Source: Nymphaea colorata
Taxonomy: Eukaryota > Streptophyta > Magnoliopsida > Nymphaeales > Nymphaeaceae
DNA length: 64,000 nt
NCBI RefSeq assembly: GCF_008831285.2
Contig: NC_045143.1
Coordinates: forward strand, 19,917,854-19,981,853
Direction of reading: 5' to 3'
Each line of letters opens with the position of its first letter. The stretch's first letter is position 1. Under the pieces are notes generated by a model that searched no databases, had not been told where the DNA came from, and saw only the letters and a list, made by a program, of their open reading frames with translations. The translations under genes and the position numbers were made by a program. This document shows, piece after piece, positions 22,200 to 31,194 of this stretch.

Positions 22200-25100
22200 C
22201 GCCACAGGTATGGCGGCATTCCAGGCAAATCCCTACCTGAGGCCAATGTGTGATTGTGTGTTCCTAGGATCAGGGGATCCTAGGATTGTGATGTTAATTG
22301 ATTGATTTCCTTGTGAATGAGTAAACTTATGTTGCTTATATGATATGAATGGTTTAGAAAGACTATTAGTCGTTTATTTTGAAAAGGTTACGCATTTGCA
22401 CGTGCATGCTAGAATTGATAACTGTTTAGGATAGATGAGGCGGGGTATCGAGTCGAGTGTCTCCTCGACCCCAATTGTGCATTAGAAAGCATCATAAAAT
22501 GGTAACTGCATAGGACAGCTACGAGCCAACCGTAGATCGAGACTACTCTCTGTGGTTTGGCTAAGTTTTTCAAAAGATATGATTGATGTGATTGATGAGA
22601 TGATTGTTATGAATGTGTATGTTGTTGCATATCCATTGCCATGGGCAATGATGCAAATGGATGATTTGGAGGGTAGTTGTACCCGTATGGTATGACGGCT
22701 AGCAATGACTGTTACTGTATGTATAGACCTCATGTGGAGGTAATCGGAGGTGTGGGTGCATTCGTGAAGTGTACTAACCTCATGTGCTAGCCAGTCGTCT
22801 TGTGAATGTGTAACTATAATGATAAGAATGAATAACTAAGAGATGAGAGGCCAGTGGAATGTGGCTATGTGTTTGGGAGACGTCCCCCTTGTTTGCCACT
22901 GGTCTCGCCTGTTCGGAGCGCAAGCGGTGCAAGGCCCCAGGATACTGTTGTGTGTTGTGCTTGGAGCGTGGGCTCCCGCCTTCCCAACCTGGGTGTCCTA
23001 GGGAAGGCTAAGTATCTCTCCTTGGACTTCACACATCCATGGATGAGTGCTCTACCGCTGCAGCGGATGAAATGAATCCATACTGTTATGGGCCACCACG
23101 GGGGTTGTCTCTCGGCTGTAGGCCGCCCATGGTGTGCACGTGCCTGTGTTGCACCCACAGGAACTGTTAATTCACTAAAGTTAATGAAAATGTAATGTAG
23201 ATGATTGTATATGTGACTGATGTGCATGTGATGGATATGAAAGCATGTGATTGAATTGTGTATTGTGGCCATTGAGTGACTTGTACGTGTCGTGCTCTGA
23301 CACGACATGATGATGAATGATTTTGATAATTGTTTTCTGTTTTGAACCCTATCTAAGAGGGTTTGGTATTTTCCTGGCTTGTTGCTATACTGTGAAGGCT
23401 AAGCCTTCAGTGGTTTTCTTTTTCAGGTTTTGGCGGACCCAAGGTAGCAGGTTGAGCAGATGGCTTCACTCACGTCCTACTGGGGAGGTTTTGGGATGTG
23501 TCTTTTGTAGTGTCGGCGCGTCTTATTTTGGTTTTATTGATGTCTTGTTTTTGTTAGGCATCAATTATATAGTTTGGGGCATTTTTGTCATACATAGATG
23601 TGATTTTGTATGAATTGAAATGATTATATAAATGAAAGTTTGCCCCATTGTTTTGAATTGTTTGGCTCATCGTCTTTTTGAATTGTTGTGTAGTCACACC
23701 TCGTTGCTTTATGTTTAGAAAAAAAAAAAATAATGTTTGAGTGTTAAAAGGTCGGGGTGTGACATTCCAGGCAAATCCATGCATGGGCAAATGTGTGAAT
23801 GTGTGTTCCTAGGATCGTGGGATCCTAGGATTTTGATGTGATTGATGGATTGTTTTGTGAACGAATGTGTGTATGCATGCAAATGGTTTGATACATGATA
23901 TGATTTTTTTTTAAAGGCTATTAGAAGCATGTTTTGAAAATGTGACGCATTTGCATGTGCATGATAGAATTGATAACTGTTTAGAACAGATGAGATAGGG
24001 TATCGAGTTGAGCGTCTCCTCGACCCCAATTGTGCATTAGAAAGCATCGTAGAATGATAACTGCATAGGACAGCTACGAGCCCATCATAGATCGAGACTA
24101 CTCTCTGTGGTTTGGCTAAGTTTTTCAAAGATGTGATTATTGTGATAATGAATGTGAATGTTGTGTTTGTTGAATACACATTGCCGCGGGCAATGATACA
24201 AATGATTGAACAGATGGTAGTTTAACCATATTGTTGAGACAGCTAGCAAAAACTGTTGTTGTTATGTATAGCCCTCGTGTGGAGGCAATTGGAGGTGTGA
24301 GTTCACTCGTGAAGTGAACCAACCTCATGAGCTAGCCACTTAATTGTGTTTGTGCAAGGATAATTGTAAGAATGAAAGAATAAGAGATGAGAGGTCAGTG
24401 GGATGTGGCTATGTGTTTGGGAGTTGTCCTGCCTTCGCCACTGGTCTCGCCTGTTCAGAGCACAGGCGGTGCAAGGCCCCAGGGTACTGTTGTATGACGT
24501 GCTTGGAGCGTGGGCTCCCGCCTTCCCAACCTGGGTGTCCTAGGGAGGGCTGAGTATCTCTCCGTGGAATTCACACATCCATAGATGAGTGCTCTACTGA
24601 TGCAGCGGATGGATGGATCCATACTGTTCTGGGCCACCACGGGGGTTGTCTCTCAGCTGTAGGCCGCCCGCGGTGTGCACGTGACTGTCTTTGCACCCAC
24701 AGGAACTGTCAATTCACTGATATTGATGAAAATGAAATGTATGTGAATGAAATGTACGGGATTGATGTGCATGTGATTGTTGTGCTTATGAATGCAAGTA
24801 ACATGTTTAAGCATGCCCTGCATGTGATCTAAAATTGTGTGACTGGCCATTGAGTGGCCTTTGCATGTCGTGCCCTGACACGACATGACGATAGACTATT
24901 CTGATGGTTGCTCGTATAATTGAGCCCTACCTAAGAGGGTTTGGACTTTTCTTGGCTTGTTGTCATACTGCGAAGGATAAGCCTTCAGTTGTTTCCTTTT
25001 TCAGATTTTGGCGAACCCGAAGCAGCAGGTTGAGCAGATGGTTTCACTCACGTCCTACTTGAGAGGTTTTGGGTCAATTGTAGCGCCGGCGCGTTTTGAT

Positions 25101-25319
25101 TTTATTGATGCCTTATTTTTGTTAGGCATCAATGTTGTGAGTTGGGCATTTTTGTCATTGTACAGATGAACTGAAATTCTTATTTAATGGAAAGGTTGCC
25201 CATTGTTTTGCATTGCTTGGCTCACCTCTTTTGAAACTGTTGTGTAGTCGCACCTCGATGTTTGATGTTTAGAAAAAAAAAATGTTTGAGTGTAAAAAGG
25301 GTCGAGGTGTGACATTCAG

Positions 25320-25570
25320 ACCTTGCAACGACCAAACCCCGACATTCAGACCTTGCAATGACCAGATCTAGGGCATCTAATCACTACTGATCATGTCTTG
25401 GCAGTGATTAGATCCCTGATCTCCCATACGATAGAGCCCCTTAGGGCAAACTGTTACCCACGGCAGATCTGGACAGAATACTAGAGATGAAGAGGAAGAA
25501 AAAGAGAGAAGGAAGGCAGGAGAGGAGAAGACAACCAGCAGCTGGAGTCAGACAGGTCCAAGGAGACGAG
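25320..25570 (-). other. C2 untranslated leader, second part
   Basis: This non-coding sequence lies between LTR-A and the C2 primer binding site. It contains a short direct repeat (GACATTCAGACCTTGCAA/CAATGACC) at about 25311-25368. No gene is seen. Confidence 0.55.
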
Positions 25571-25591
25571 GCTCTGATAGAATGTTGCACG

Positions 25592-25641
<50 letters not shown>

Positions 25642-25815
25642 GTGAAAGAGATATCTCTTATTATCGTGCCCTAGTCTCTACTTAAAGAGAGGTTAGGGCA
25701 CGTCTAGAGCTGTTACATAAGGGAGCCTCATAAAGTTGTAAAAAGACAAAACAAGACTCCAACTTTTAAATTATCAGAAAACTACTACACTTAAAATAAA
25801 CTTTCTGATTCAACA
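25571..25815 (-). repeat. C2 5' LTR and primer binding site
   Basis: The 5' LTR is 25583-25815 (233 bp), preceded by GCTCTGATAGAA at 25571-25582. Read on the minus strand this directly follows the LTR and resembles a tRNA-iMet primer site (ATCAGAGC core). Position and orientation show that this LTR and 2309-2535 belong to one element although 23 kb apart. ATATT follows at 25816-25820, matching 2304-2308. Confidence 0.93.
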
Positions 25816-25820
25816 ATATT

Positions 25821-26059
25821 AACATGGGAATTTAGAATATTGCAGCCAAGTAGCTCCAAATTTTTTACTTGTAGTAGTTTATAAAATAAAACTGTCATTA
25901 TATCTACTCTTACAGTTTCCACCAGGGTCCACTAATAGTTAGCAATGTCAAGGGCCTCAATTATAGGAGTTAGTAAAAGGACAAGGACCAAGATCTCAAT
26001 GAGTATTAACAAATTTTATTAATTCAAAGATAAGAATATTTTATTTAGATTGGATACTA
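25821..26059. other. AT-rich sequence, part of an NRPA1 intron or flank
   Basis: Unique-looking AT-rich DNA lies between copia C2 and the TRIM array. No exon, ORF or repeat end is seen. TACTA at 26055-26059 is the left TSD of the TRIM array. Confidence 0.5.
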
Positions 26060-26695
26060 TGTAACACCCCAGAAGTTTAGTCCCGTATCGAAGATTATAA
26101 ATAATCTTCAAGGGTTTATAAAGGGGGTCATTACCATAAGTGATTGTCCTGGTTCCTAGCCTTTTCAGGATTGGAGCCGAAACTGCTAGGGGACGGGTTG
26201 GGATCCGCCAAACCAGGGGCCCGAACCCAGGAGTGGGTCGGGTTGTTATAGTGGTATCAGAGCAGTTTTAACATTCAAACCTAGAGTCGCACACGCACGG
26301 ACGCGTGTGCCTTAAGGGGGGTGGATTGTAACGCCCCAAAAGTGTAGTCCCGTATTGAAGATTGTGAGAGATCTTCAAGGGCTTATAAAGGGGGTCATTA
26401 ATAAGATGATTGTCCTGGTTCCTAGTCTTTTTAAGGTTGTAACCAAAACTACTAGGGGGCGGGTTGGGATCCACCAAACCAGGAGCCAGAGCCCAGGAGT
26501 GGGTTGGGTTGTTACATTGCTATCAGAGCAGTTTCAACACTCGGACCTAGGGTCCCACATGCGCAGACGTGTGTGTCTTAAGGGGGGTGGATTGTAACAC
26601 CCCAGAAGTTTAGTCTCGTATTGAAGATTGTGAAGAATCTTCAAGGGTTTATAAAGGGGGTCATTACCATAACTGATCTGGGCCGGGTTGTTACA
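26060..26695 (+). mobile_element. TRIM-2: tandem array of three LTRs and two 76-bp interiors
   Basis: LTR1 is 26060-26250, LTR2 26327-26516 and LTR3 26593-26695 (with an internal deletion of nearly half). They are joined by two interiors of 76 bp each (26251-26326 and 26517-26592). Each interior starts with a tRNA-iMet-type primer site (26252-26263 TGGTATCAGAGC; 26518-26529 with one mismatch) and ends with the polypurine tract TTAAGGGGGGTGGAT. The LTRs run TGTAACRCCCC to TTGTTACA. The whole array has one perfect TSD, TACTA (26055-26059 and 26696-26700). The interior is far too short to code for anything. It is the same family as TRIM-1. Confidence 0.93.
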
Positions 26696-26700
26696 TACTA

Positions 26701-27021
26701 CACCTGGTTAAAATTTCATTGGGTGACATATCAAGCCTAATCCATGCCCTATAAGGACTAGAACTACCCGGTGGTTCCTATCAACAAAACAAAACTGGTT
26801 ATGTCCATTCCATTTCTGTTTGGTCCCTCCAAAATTGAAAAAATGAATCTGGTTTGAGCAGATAGTTAAACAAAGTACCCCAATGGTGAGTAATTCCCTA
26901 TCATGCAGAACAAGGTTTGTTGGCATAACATTCAAACTGTTGATTATTTATGAGCACAGCAAGTCAAACACAAACTATTATGAAATAAATGTCAACTGCA
27001 AGGGAAACTAAGTTTGTTTAC
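26701..27021. other. Probable NRPA1 intron, no feature seen
   Basis: This is downstream, on the minus strand, of the last exon found. The next expected NRPA1 exon is not recognisable here nor in the copia-filled sequence to the left. The intron probably extends beyond the TE nest. Confidence 0.5.
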
Positions 27022-27163
27022 CCAATTGATCATATTCCACGCCAAGGAATTTCGAATGAACAGATTCACCAATGTTCTCACATCTATTGGTACTTTCAGT
27101 CCTTAAAACCTCTGCCTCTGGTACCAAAAGAAGATCATCAACTCCGCAGGTGAATCCATGTAT
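27022..27163 (-). pseudogene. NRPA1: NRPA1 exon, funnel/pore region
   Basis: This 142-bp exon is bordered by TTGGTTAG on the 5' side and GTAAAC at 27021. It encodes IHGFTCGVDDLLLVPEAEVL to HSKFLGVEYDQL, the conserved HGFTCG(V/I)DDL block of RNA polymerase I largest subunits. It follows the exon at 27269-27556 in phase 0. It is intact by itself, but the gene carries premature stops upstream. The next exon is not found in the window. Confidence 0.85.
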
Positions 27164-27268
27164 CTAACCAACAATTAATGCCAGTATCATAATCATTTGC
27201 AAGCCAAAAAAGACTAATATGAAAACCACAGAGAAAGATTGGGTATGGTGATAAGGAGCTTCCAAGAC

Positions 27269-27556
27269 CTGCAAAAATGCAGTAAATAGACGACTCAGAA
27301 TGGACAGCAAGAGTCCTGCAGTATTTTCGCCGTAAAGCTCCTAGACCATATGAACAAGGCCATACTTGCCATACTGAGCCTTGTCTATAACCCCATAAAG
27401 GAATTCATTCTTGCTGATCAGGCACGGACGGTGCAAAGTATTTGCATCTCCCTGACAACCTTTGGGGATGACATTGTAGTCATGAATCTTCGCCACATTG
27501 TCCACAGTAAATGGGGGCAGACCATGGGTAACATGATTCAGGATTGTCGTTATAAT
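27269..27556 (-). pseudogene. NRPA1: NRPA1 exon with an in-frame TAG
   Basis: This 288-bp exon (96 codons) is bordered by TTAATTTAG and GTCTTG. It encodes NHVTHGLPPFTVD, then GVIDKAQYGKYGLVHMV, then ELYGENTAGLLLSILSRLF. Between V and E there is a TAG at 27341-27343, where related Pol I subunits have Gln (VQELYG). The flanking residues are well conserved and the frame is kept on both sides, so this looks like a CAG to TAG nonsense change, not an intron. It is strong evidence that this copy does not make a full-length protein. Confidence 0.87.
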
Positions 27557-27767
27557 CTAAATTAACAGCACACAAAAATAGGTTAACGCTTACCAAATGA
27601 GTTCAACAACGTAAAATGGTTCTCTTAGAAGGCAGAAGATAAGAAACGTAACGAGAAAAAACACGTGAGACAAATGCTATATCCAAAGCAAAATGGAATT
27701 ACAGCAACGTAGAAGAACTACTGTAATGATGCATCCAGCACTCCTTGTAATATGGTAATATGTTTAC

Positions 27768-27971
27768 CTGCTTTCCGGTCCACAGAGGATACGGCTTCCA
27801 TATAGCAGGAAGAATAGGATGGATATCCCCTTCAGATTTAATCATACAACACTTTTGACTAATTTCCCCTTGATTAACCATTGCACAAGCACTATACAGG
27901 AGGTGGTGGTACTCCTCCCTAGTTAAGAATGTGTCTTTCTTTGTGAGGAGGACAGAACTTGCGATATGATC
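27768..27971 (-). pseudogene. NRPA1: NRPA1 exon following the catalytic loop
   Basis: This 204-bp exon (68 codons) has acceptor TTTCAG and donor GTAAAC. It encodes [20 protein letters not shown] to PAIWKPYPLWTGKQ. The DHI(V)SSVLLT and PLWTGKQ blocks are typical of Pol I largest subunits, in the region after the active-site aspartates. It joins in phase 0 to the exons on both sides and has no internal stop. Confidence 0.88.
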
Positions 27972-28059
27972 CTGAAATGAAGCAAATGAATATTAAGAAA
28001 CTAAACAGCTCAATGTGTAAAATGCCAACAAAACAACAACAAAAAGGAGAAACTAAAAC

Positions 28060-28207
28060 CTGAATTAAACCCCGGATGGGTTCACCCTTTGTTGGCACAA
28101 TGTACTGCTCATTTGCATTCACAATGTTATATGCTTCAGCCCGAGCGATTTCATCTTGTGGAAAGTGCACATTCATTTCATCACCATCAAAATCAGCATT
28201 GTATGTG
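28060..28207 (-). pseudogene. NRPA1: NRPA1 exon with the catalytic [10 protein letters not shown] loop
   Basis: This 148-bp exon encodes [20 protein letters not shown], then [20 protein letters not shown] and GEPIRGLIQ. The [10 protein letters not shown] motif holds the three Asp residues that bind the catalytic Mg2+ in all multisubunit RNA polymerases. The following NVHFPQDE marks Pol I (Pol II has MHVPQS). The acceptor is TTTTGTGCAG and the donor GTTTTAG. All catalytic residues are intact. The name rests on this motif and the neighbouring exons. Confidence 0.92.
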
Positions 28208-28305
28208 CTGCACAAAACACACTTAGAGAGCTTGGAGACAACATAAAAAATTAAAAATAGAAGAAAAGACACTTGCAAGAACCATTGGAGAGCAGAAGCT
28301 GAAAC

Positions 28306-28394
28306 CTGCAGTTTGCATAGTGCGTGCGAAGTGTCTTCTCCCCTTTGAGCACACGAGCAACATGTGCCATCATGCTTGGCTTGTGAAGAGTGGG
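28306..28394 (-). pseudogene. NRPA1: NRPA1 exon before the catalytic loop
   Basis: This 89-bp exon has acceptor TTGACAG and donor GTTTCAG. It encodes [29 protein letters not shown] and ends with two bases of a Ser/Arg codon that the next exon completes in phase. It follows directly on NRQ from the exon at 39841, giving the conserved [10 protein letters not shown] string of large polymerase subunits. The intron between them is 11.4 kb and full of transposons. Confidence 0.87.
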
Positions 28395-28973
28395 CTGTCA
28401 AGCAAAAACTATAATCAATATTTAAGAATTGAAAAGAGAAGAAACGAAAGAACAAGAGTTCTGTCAATGACAATGCCCTTTAGAAACTGTCTGTTTAGGG
28501 GGCTTTTGATAGGAAATGTTTCAAAAGGGTGAAAGGCTTCCAGATGTATGGAGGATTGGATATTTTAAGGAAAAGTAGACAAACCAAAGAGCTCTGACTG
28601 AAAAACTTGGAAAGCCATACAAATTCTTTTATGCAAAGGAGAGACATTAGCCTTTTTTCTTTTTTTCTTTTTTCTTTTGCATTTGATGACTGCCTGTATG
28701 ATATGGGGGGGAGAAAAGGCTCCAGCCAGAACAGTACACTGGAAAATTGTCACATCCCCTTAGTCTTTCCTGCTTTTTAAAGGGCTGCAGGAATGGAGAG
28801 ATGAACCCCCTTTCTAATCTACTTGCGGAAAGAAGAGTGATGTAACTTTAAGCACAAATAACAAAGTACATCGTAGTAGCATGATAATCTATAACCTAAG
28901 CAAGTATAGGATTCCAATTCGTATCATTAGCTATCATAGATTGACAGACCTGTCATAACGGAAGTACCCCAAC
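28395..28973 (-). other. Start of the 11.4-kb NRPA1 intron
   Basis: Intron sequence with no gene seen. It contains a CT-rich run near 28650-28680 and, at 28966-28973, the left TSD of the hAT MITE. Confidence 0.5.
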
Positions 28974-29553
28974 TATGTCACATGGGTGCAGGGTGCAATT
29001 GCCGATGTGGGTGTGAATGCAGATGCAGGTGTAGGATGCGGCATTTCTTCATAATAACTTACGTGTGGGTGCAGCGAGGGTACACACACACACAACATTG
29101 TTAAACAATTTGCTAATGTAACTATGTTGACTTAAATCTAAGGAGTCATGAAATCTAGAAAACATTGCAATTAATGAAAGTAAATTAAAATACCAACTTT
29201 ATTAATATGGCTAATACATATTAAATATTAACAATTAATTTTTAAGTTCTAACATGCCATGGTTGGGCAGCTTGGGATGGAGTTCATAACAAGGCAATAG
29301 GGCATTAACACATAAAGAACAAAAAATTAGGGTTTTGATTATACAAATCCCCCTTTACTTTAATTTTTTTAACTTGAAGCGGGTTGACCACACCCGACTC
29401 GCGTCAACAGCGTGTTGGGTGCATGTCAAAAACAGGACAAATTTGGTCAGACATGGTTGACTGCACCCAATGCATGTTGACCATGTCGGAGCCACACCTG
29501 CACCTATGTCGACACGGGTGCAGATGTTGTTTTAAAGCACCTGTGTGACATAG
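28974..29553. mobile_element. hAT-type MITE
   Basis: This 580-bp non-autonomous element has ends TATGTCACATGGGTGCA and ...CACCTGTGTGACATAG. The 8-bp TSD is ACCCCAAC (28966-28973) / ACCCCCAC (29554-29561), one mismatch. Its ends resemble those of hAT-2 starting 305 bp to the right (TGTCACACGGGTAC... GTGACATAG), so hAT-2-like transposase probably moved it. No ORF. Confidence 0.8.
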
Positions 29554-29849
29554 ACCCCCACTGAACATTACTGCCAGGGGTGGAGGGAGGGGGGGCACAC
29601 ATTAGGCCGTGGCCCCACCCTAGCTAATTGATATTAAAAAAATTTAGTTGCGTAATGTATTTTTTGGATTCGAGTTTAGTTTGGCCCTACCCGAATAAGC
29701 TCGTTGGACCGTTTGACCCGCCCCTAAAAAAAATCCCCGCTCCACCCCTGATTACTGCACAAGATGAGAGTGTGGTAGCAAGCATGCAATTGCATGGCCT
29801 GAAAAAGAATGAATTCAGAAAGTATTTTGCATTCCTATAAAATATAAGC
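29554..29849. other. Intron spacer between the hAT MITE and hAT-2
   Basis: No gene is seen. It is a short AT-rich spacer with the GGGTGGAGGGAGGGGGGGC-type G run near 29578-29597. Confidence 0.4.
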
Positions 29850-30949
29850 CTATAAATCTGTCACACGGGTACTCCCCCGTATGGTACCGGTACGACACCG
29901 GTACGGGTACGGGGTTGGGTACGCCGTAGGTGCGCGTTGACCGTACGGGTACGGTCAACGCACCAGAGGTCATTTTTGACCTTTTTTGGACACGGTCAAC
30001 TTTGACCGAGTCCAAATGTGTCTTTTTTTAATTTTAACGATTTTTAGATTTTATCGTTCAAAACCATTTTAACGTTAAAAAAAATGAAAGCTCGAAACCC
30101 TTAAAACATGTTTTCGTTTTAAGGGTTTCGTTCTCCTCTCAACGTGCGACGGCCGGCGACAGGCAAGGGCGGCGATCGACGACGGCAGGAGGCGAACGGC
30201 GACGGCGATCGACGACGGCAGGAGGCGAACGACGGCGGTATATTTTTGTTTTTATCATTTTTTAGTTCATTTTCATCGGCTCCGCCCATGCCTTCACCGC
30301 CGGCGATGACCGGCGATGGCAGACGGCAAGGGAGATGATCTTACATCTATCGCCGGCGTTTTTTTTGTGGTGTTTTTTTTGTCGACGCCATCAGACGTCG
30401 CTGGAGCGATGATCTTATAGGATTTGGGTGGTATTTTTGTCTTCAATGTTCTTGAACGTGATGATCTTGATAGGCCGACAGCAAGATTGATAAAAGAACT
30501 CAGTCATATAATACCAGTATTTTGGTATGCCTTGTCCAACAATAACCTGTTCTTCTTTGGATGCAGGCCTTCCCACGTCATATACCTTATTCTACATATT
30601 CTGTATTGCATGTTCTATACTGATTGAGAAGAAGTCTTATTTCCGAACATTCTTTGTTGCATGTTGTCTTGTATTGATTGAGAACAAGTCCAACTATATT
30701 GCATGCTGAACAAGTCAGACAAGGAGAATTCTGCATCATGTTTTTTCTTAAAACTAATTGAGAACGAGTCCAATTACAATGTTATCTACATCAGATATTG
30801 TCTTGTAGTAATTAGGAACAAATCCATTTGATATTGGTGTGATATATCGTTTCATGAGAGGTTTTGTCTATTTGGAATGATCCCTGTTTCTATTGGTTTT
30901 GTGTTGCAGCTCTTTTGCTAGGTGCTTTTCATATACATTGTAAATTGTA

Positions 30950-31194
30950 ATGGCTGATAAAGGAAAAGAAACGATGCCTGTAAGTGGAAGTGGAAATGTA
31001 GTGAGCAGCAGTAGTGGTGTTAATACCACTGCAACAGAGAAGGATAATCCATCTCAGCCTCTTTGGCGCTATGTGAACAAACTAGGAAAAGGACCAGGTG
31101 GTGGTGGGAATGTAATTTTTTCTTGCAAATTATGTAATATGACTTACACTGGCTCTTATACACGTTGCAAAGCACATTTATTGTTGTAGAAACA
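30950..31194 (+). pseudogene. hAT-2 transposase N-terminus (BED zinc finger)
   Basis: The frame starts at 30950 (MADKGKETMPVSG). After a Ser-rich leader comes a BED-type finger: PLWRYVNKL, then FSCKLCNMTYTGSY and CKAHLL. BED fingers bind the transposon ends. The frame is cut at LLL by the LTR of copia C4. It continues at 33890, where the 5-bp target (ATTGT/ATTGC) and the HIS codons give the matching continuation. Confidence 0.83.

Larger units (their letters stand above)
15795..23764 (+). mobile_element. Solo LTR-B of the same family, nested inside LTR-A
   Basis: This is a complete LTR, TGTAACGCTCC to GGTGTGACA, with a perfect TSD TTCCA (15790-15794 and 23765-23769). The target is the middle of LTR-A. 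Without copia C3 it is about 2.94 kb (15795-17177 plus 22205-23764), matching LTR-A in length and sequence. The short palindromic motif CCTAGGATC...GATCCTAGG near 22265-22285 recurs in LTR-A near 23810-23830. It has no internal domain. Open frames in this region are not convincing genes. Confidence 0.88.
14381..25314 (+). mobile_element. Solo LTR-A (about 2.96 kb) of a large LTR family, likely gypsy type
   Basis: This solo LTR starts at TGTAACGCTC and ends at GGTGTGACA, with a perfect TSD TTCAG (14376-14380 and 25315-25319). Its own sequence is 14381-15794 plus 23770-25314. A second LTR of the same family (B) is inserted in its middle. No internal domain, primer site or polypurine tract belongs to it, so it is probably the product of recombination between two LTRs. 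Long LTRs of about 3 kb suggest gypsy, but no coding region confirms this. The GC-rich block around 24410-24700 matches 22860-23110 in LTR-B closely. Confidence 0.88.
2309..25815 (-). mobile_element. Copia element C2, full length, host of nested insertions
   Basis: This is a complete Ty1/copia retrotransposon on the minus strand, spread over 23.5 kb by later insertions. The 3' LTR is 2309-2535 and the 5' LTR 25583-25815. The polypurine tract is 2536-2548 and the primer binding site 25571-25582. A perfect 5-bp TSD, ATATT, lies at 2304-2308 and 25816-25820. Coding order on the minus strand is gag, protease, integrase, RT, RNase H. The inserted elements are Harbinger (6432-13523) and solo LTR-A (14381-25314) with its own contents. 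Without them C2 is about 5.5 kb, normal for copia. The two LTRs differ by only a few substitutions plus GA-repeat length, so the insertion is fairly young, although the genes already contain stops. Confidence 0.93.

Noticed and set aside
22854-23308. Overlapping frames in the GC-rich block of LTR-B
   Set aside because: The same block recurs in LTR-A at about 24410-24700. The frames are not preserved between copies, so this is LTR sequence and not a gene.
26060-26695. Possible Cassandra-type TRIM with 5S rRNA promoter
   Set aside because: LTRs start with TGTAAC as in Cassandra, but I see no 5S-like A-box and C-box sequence in them.
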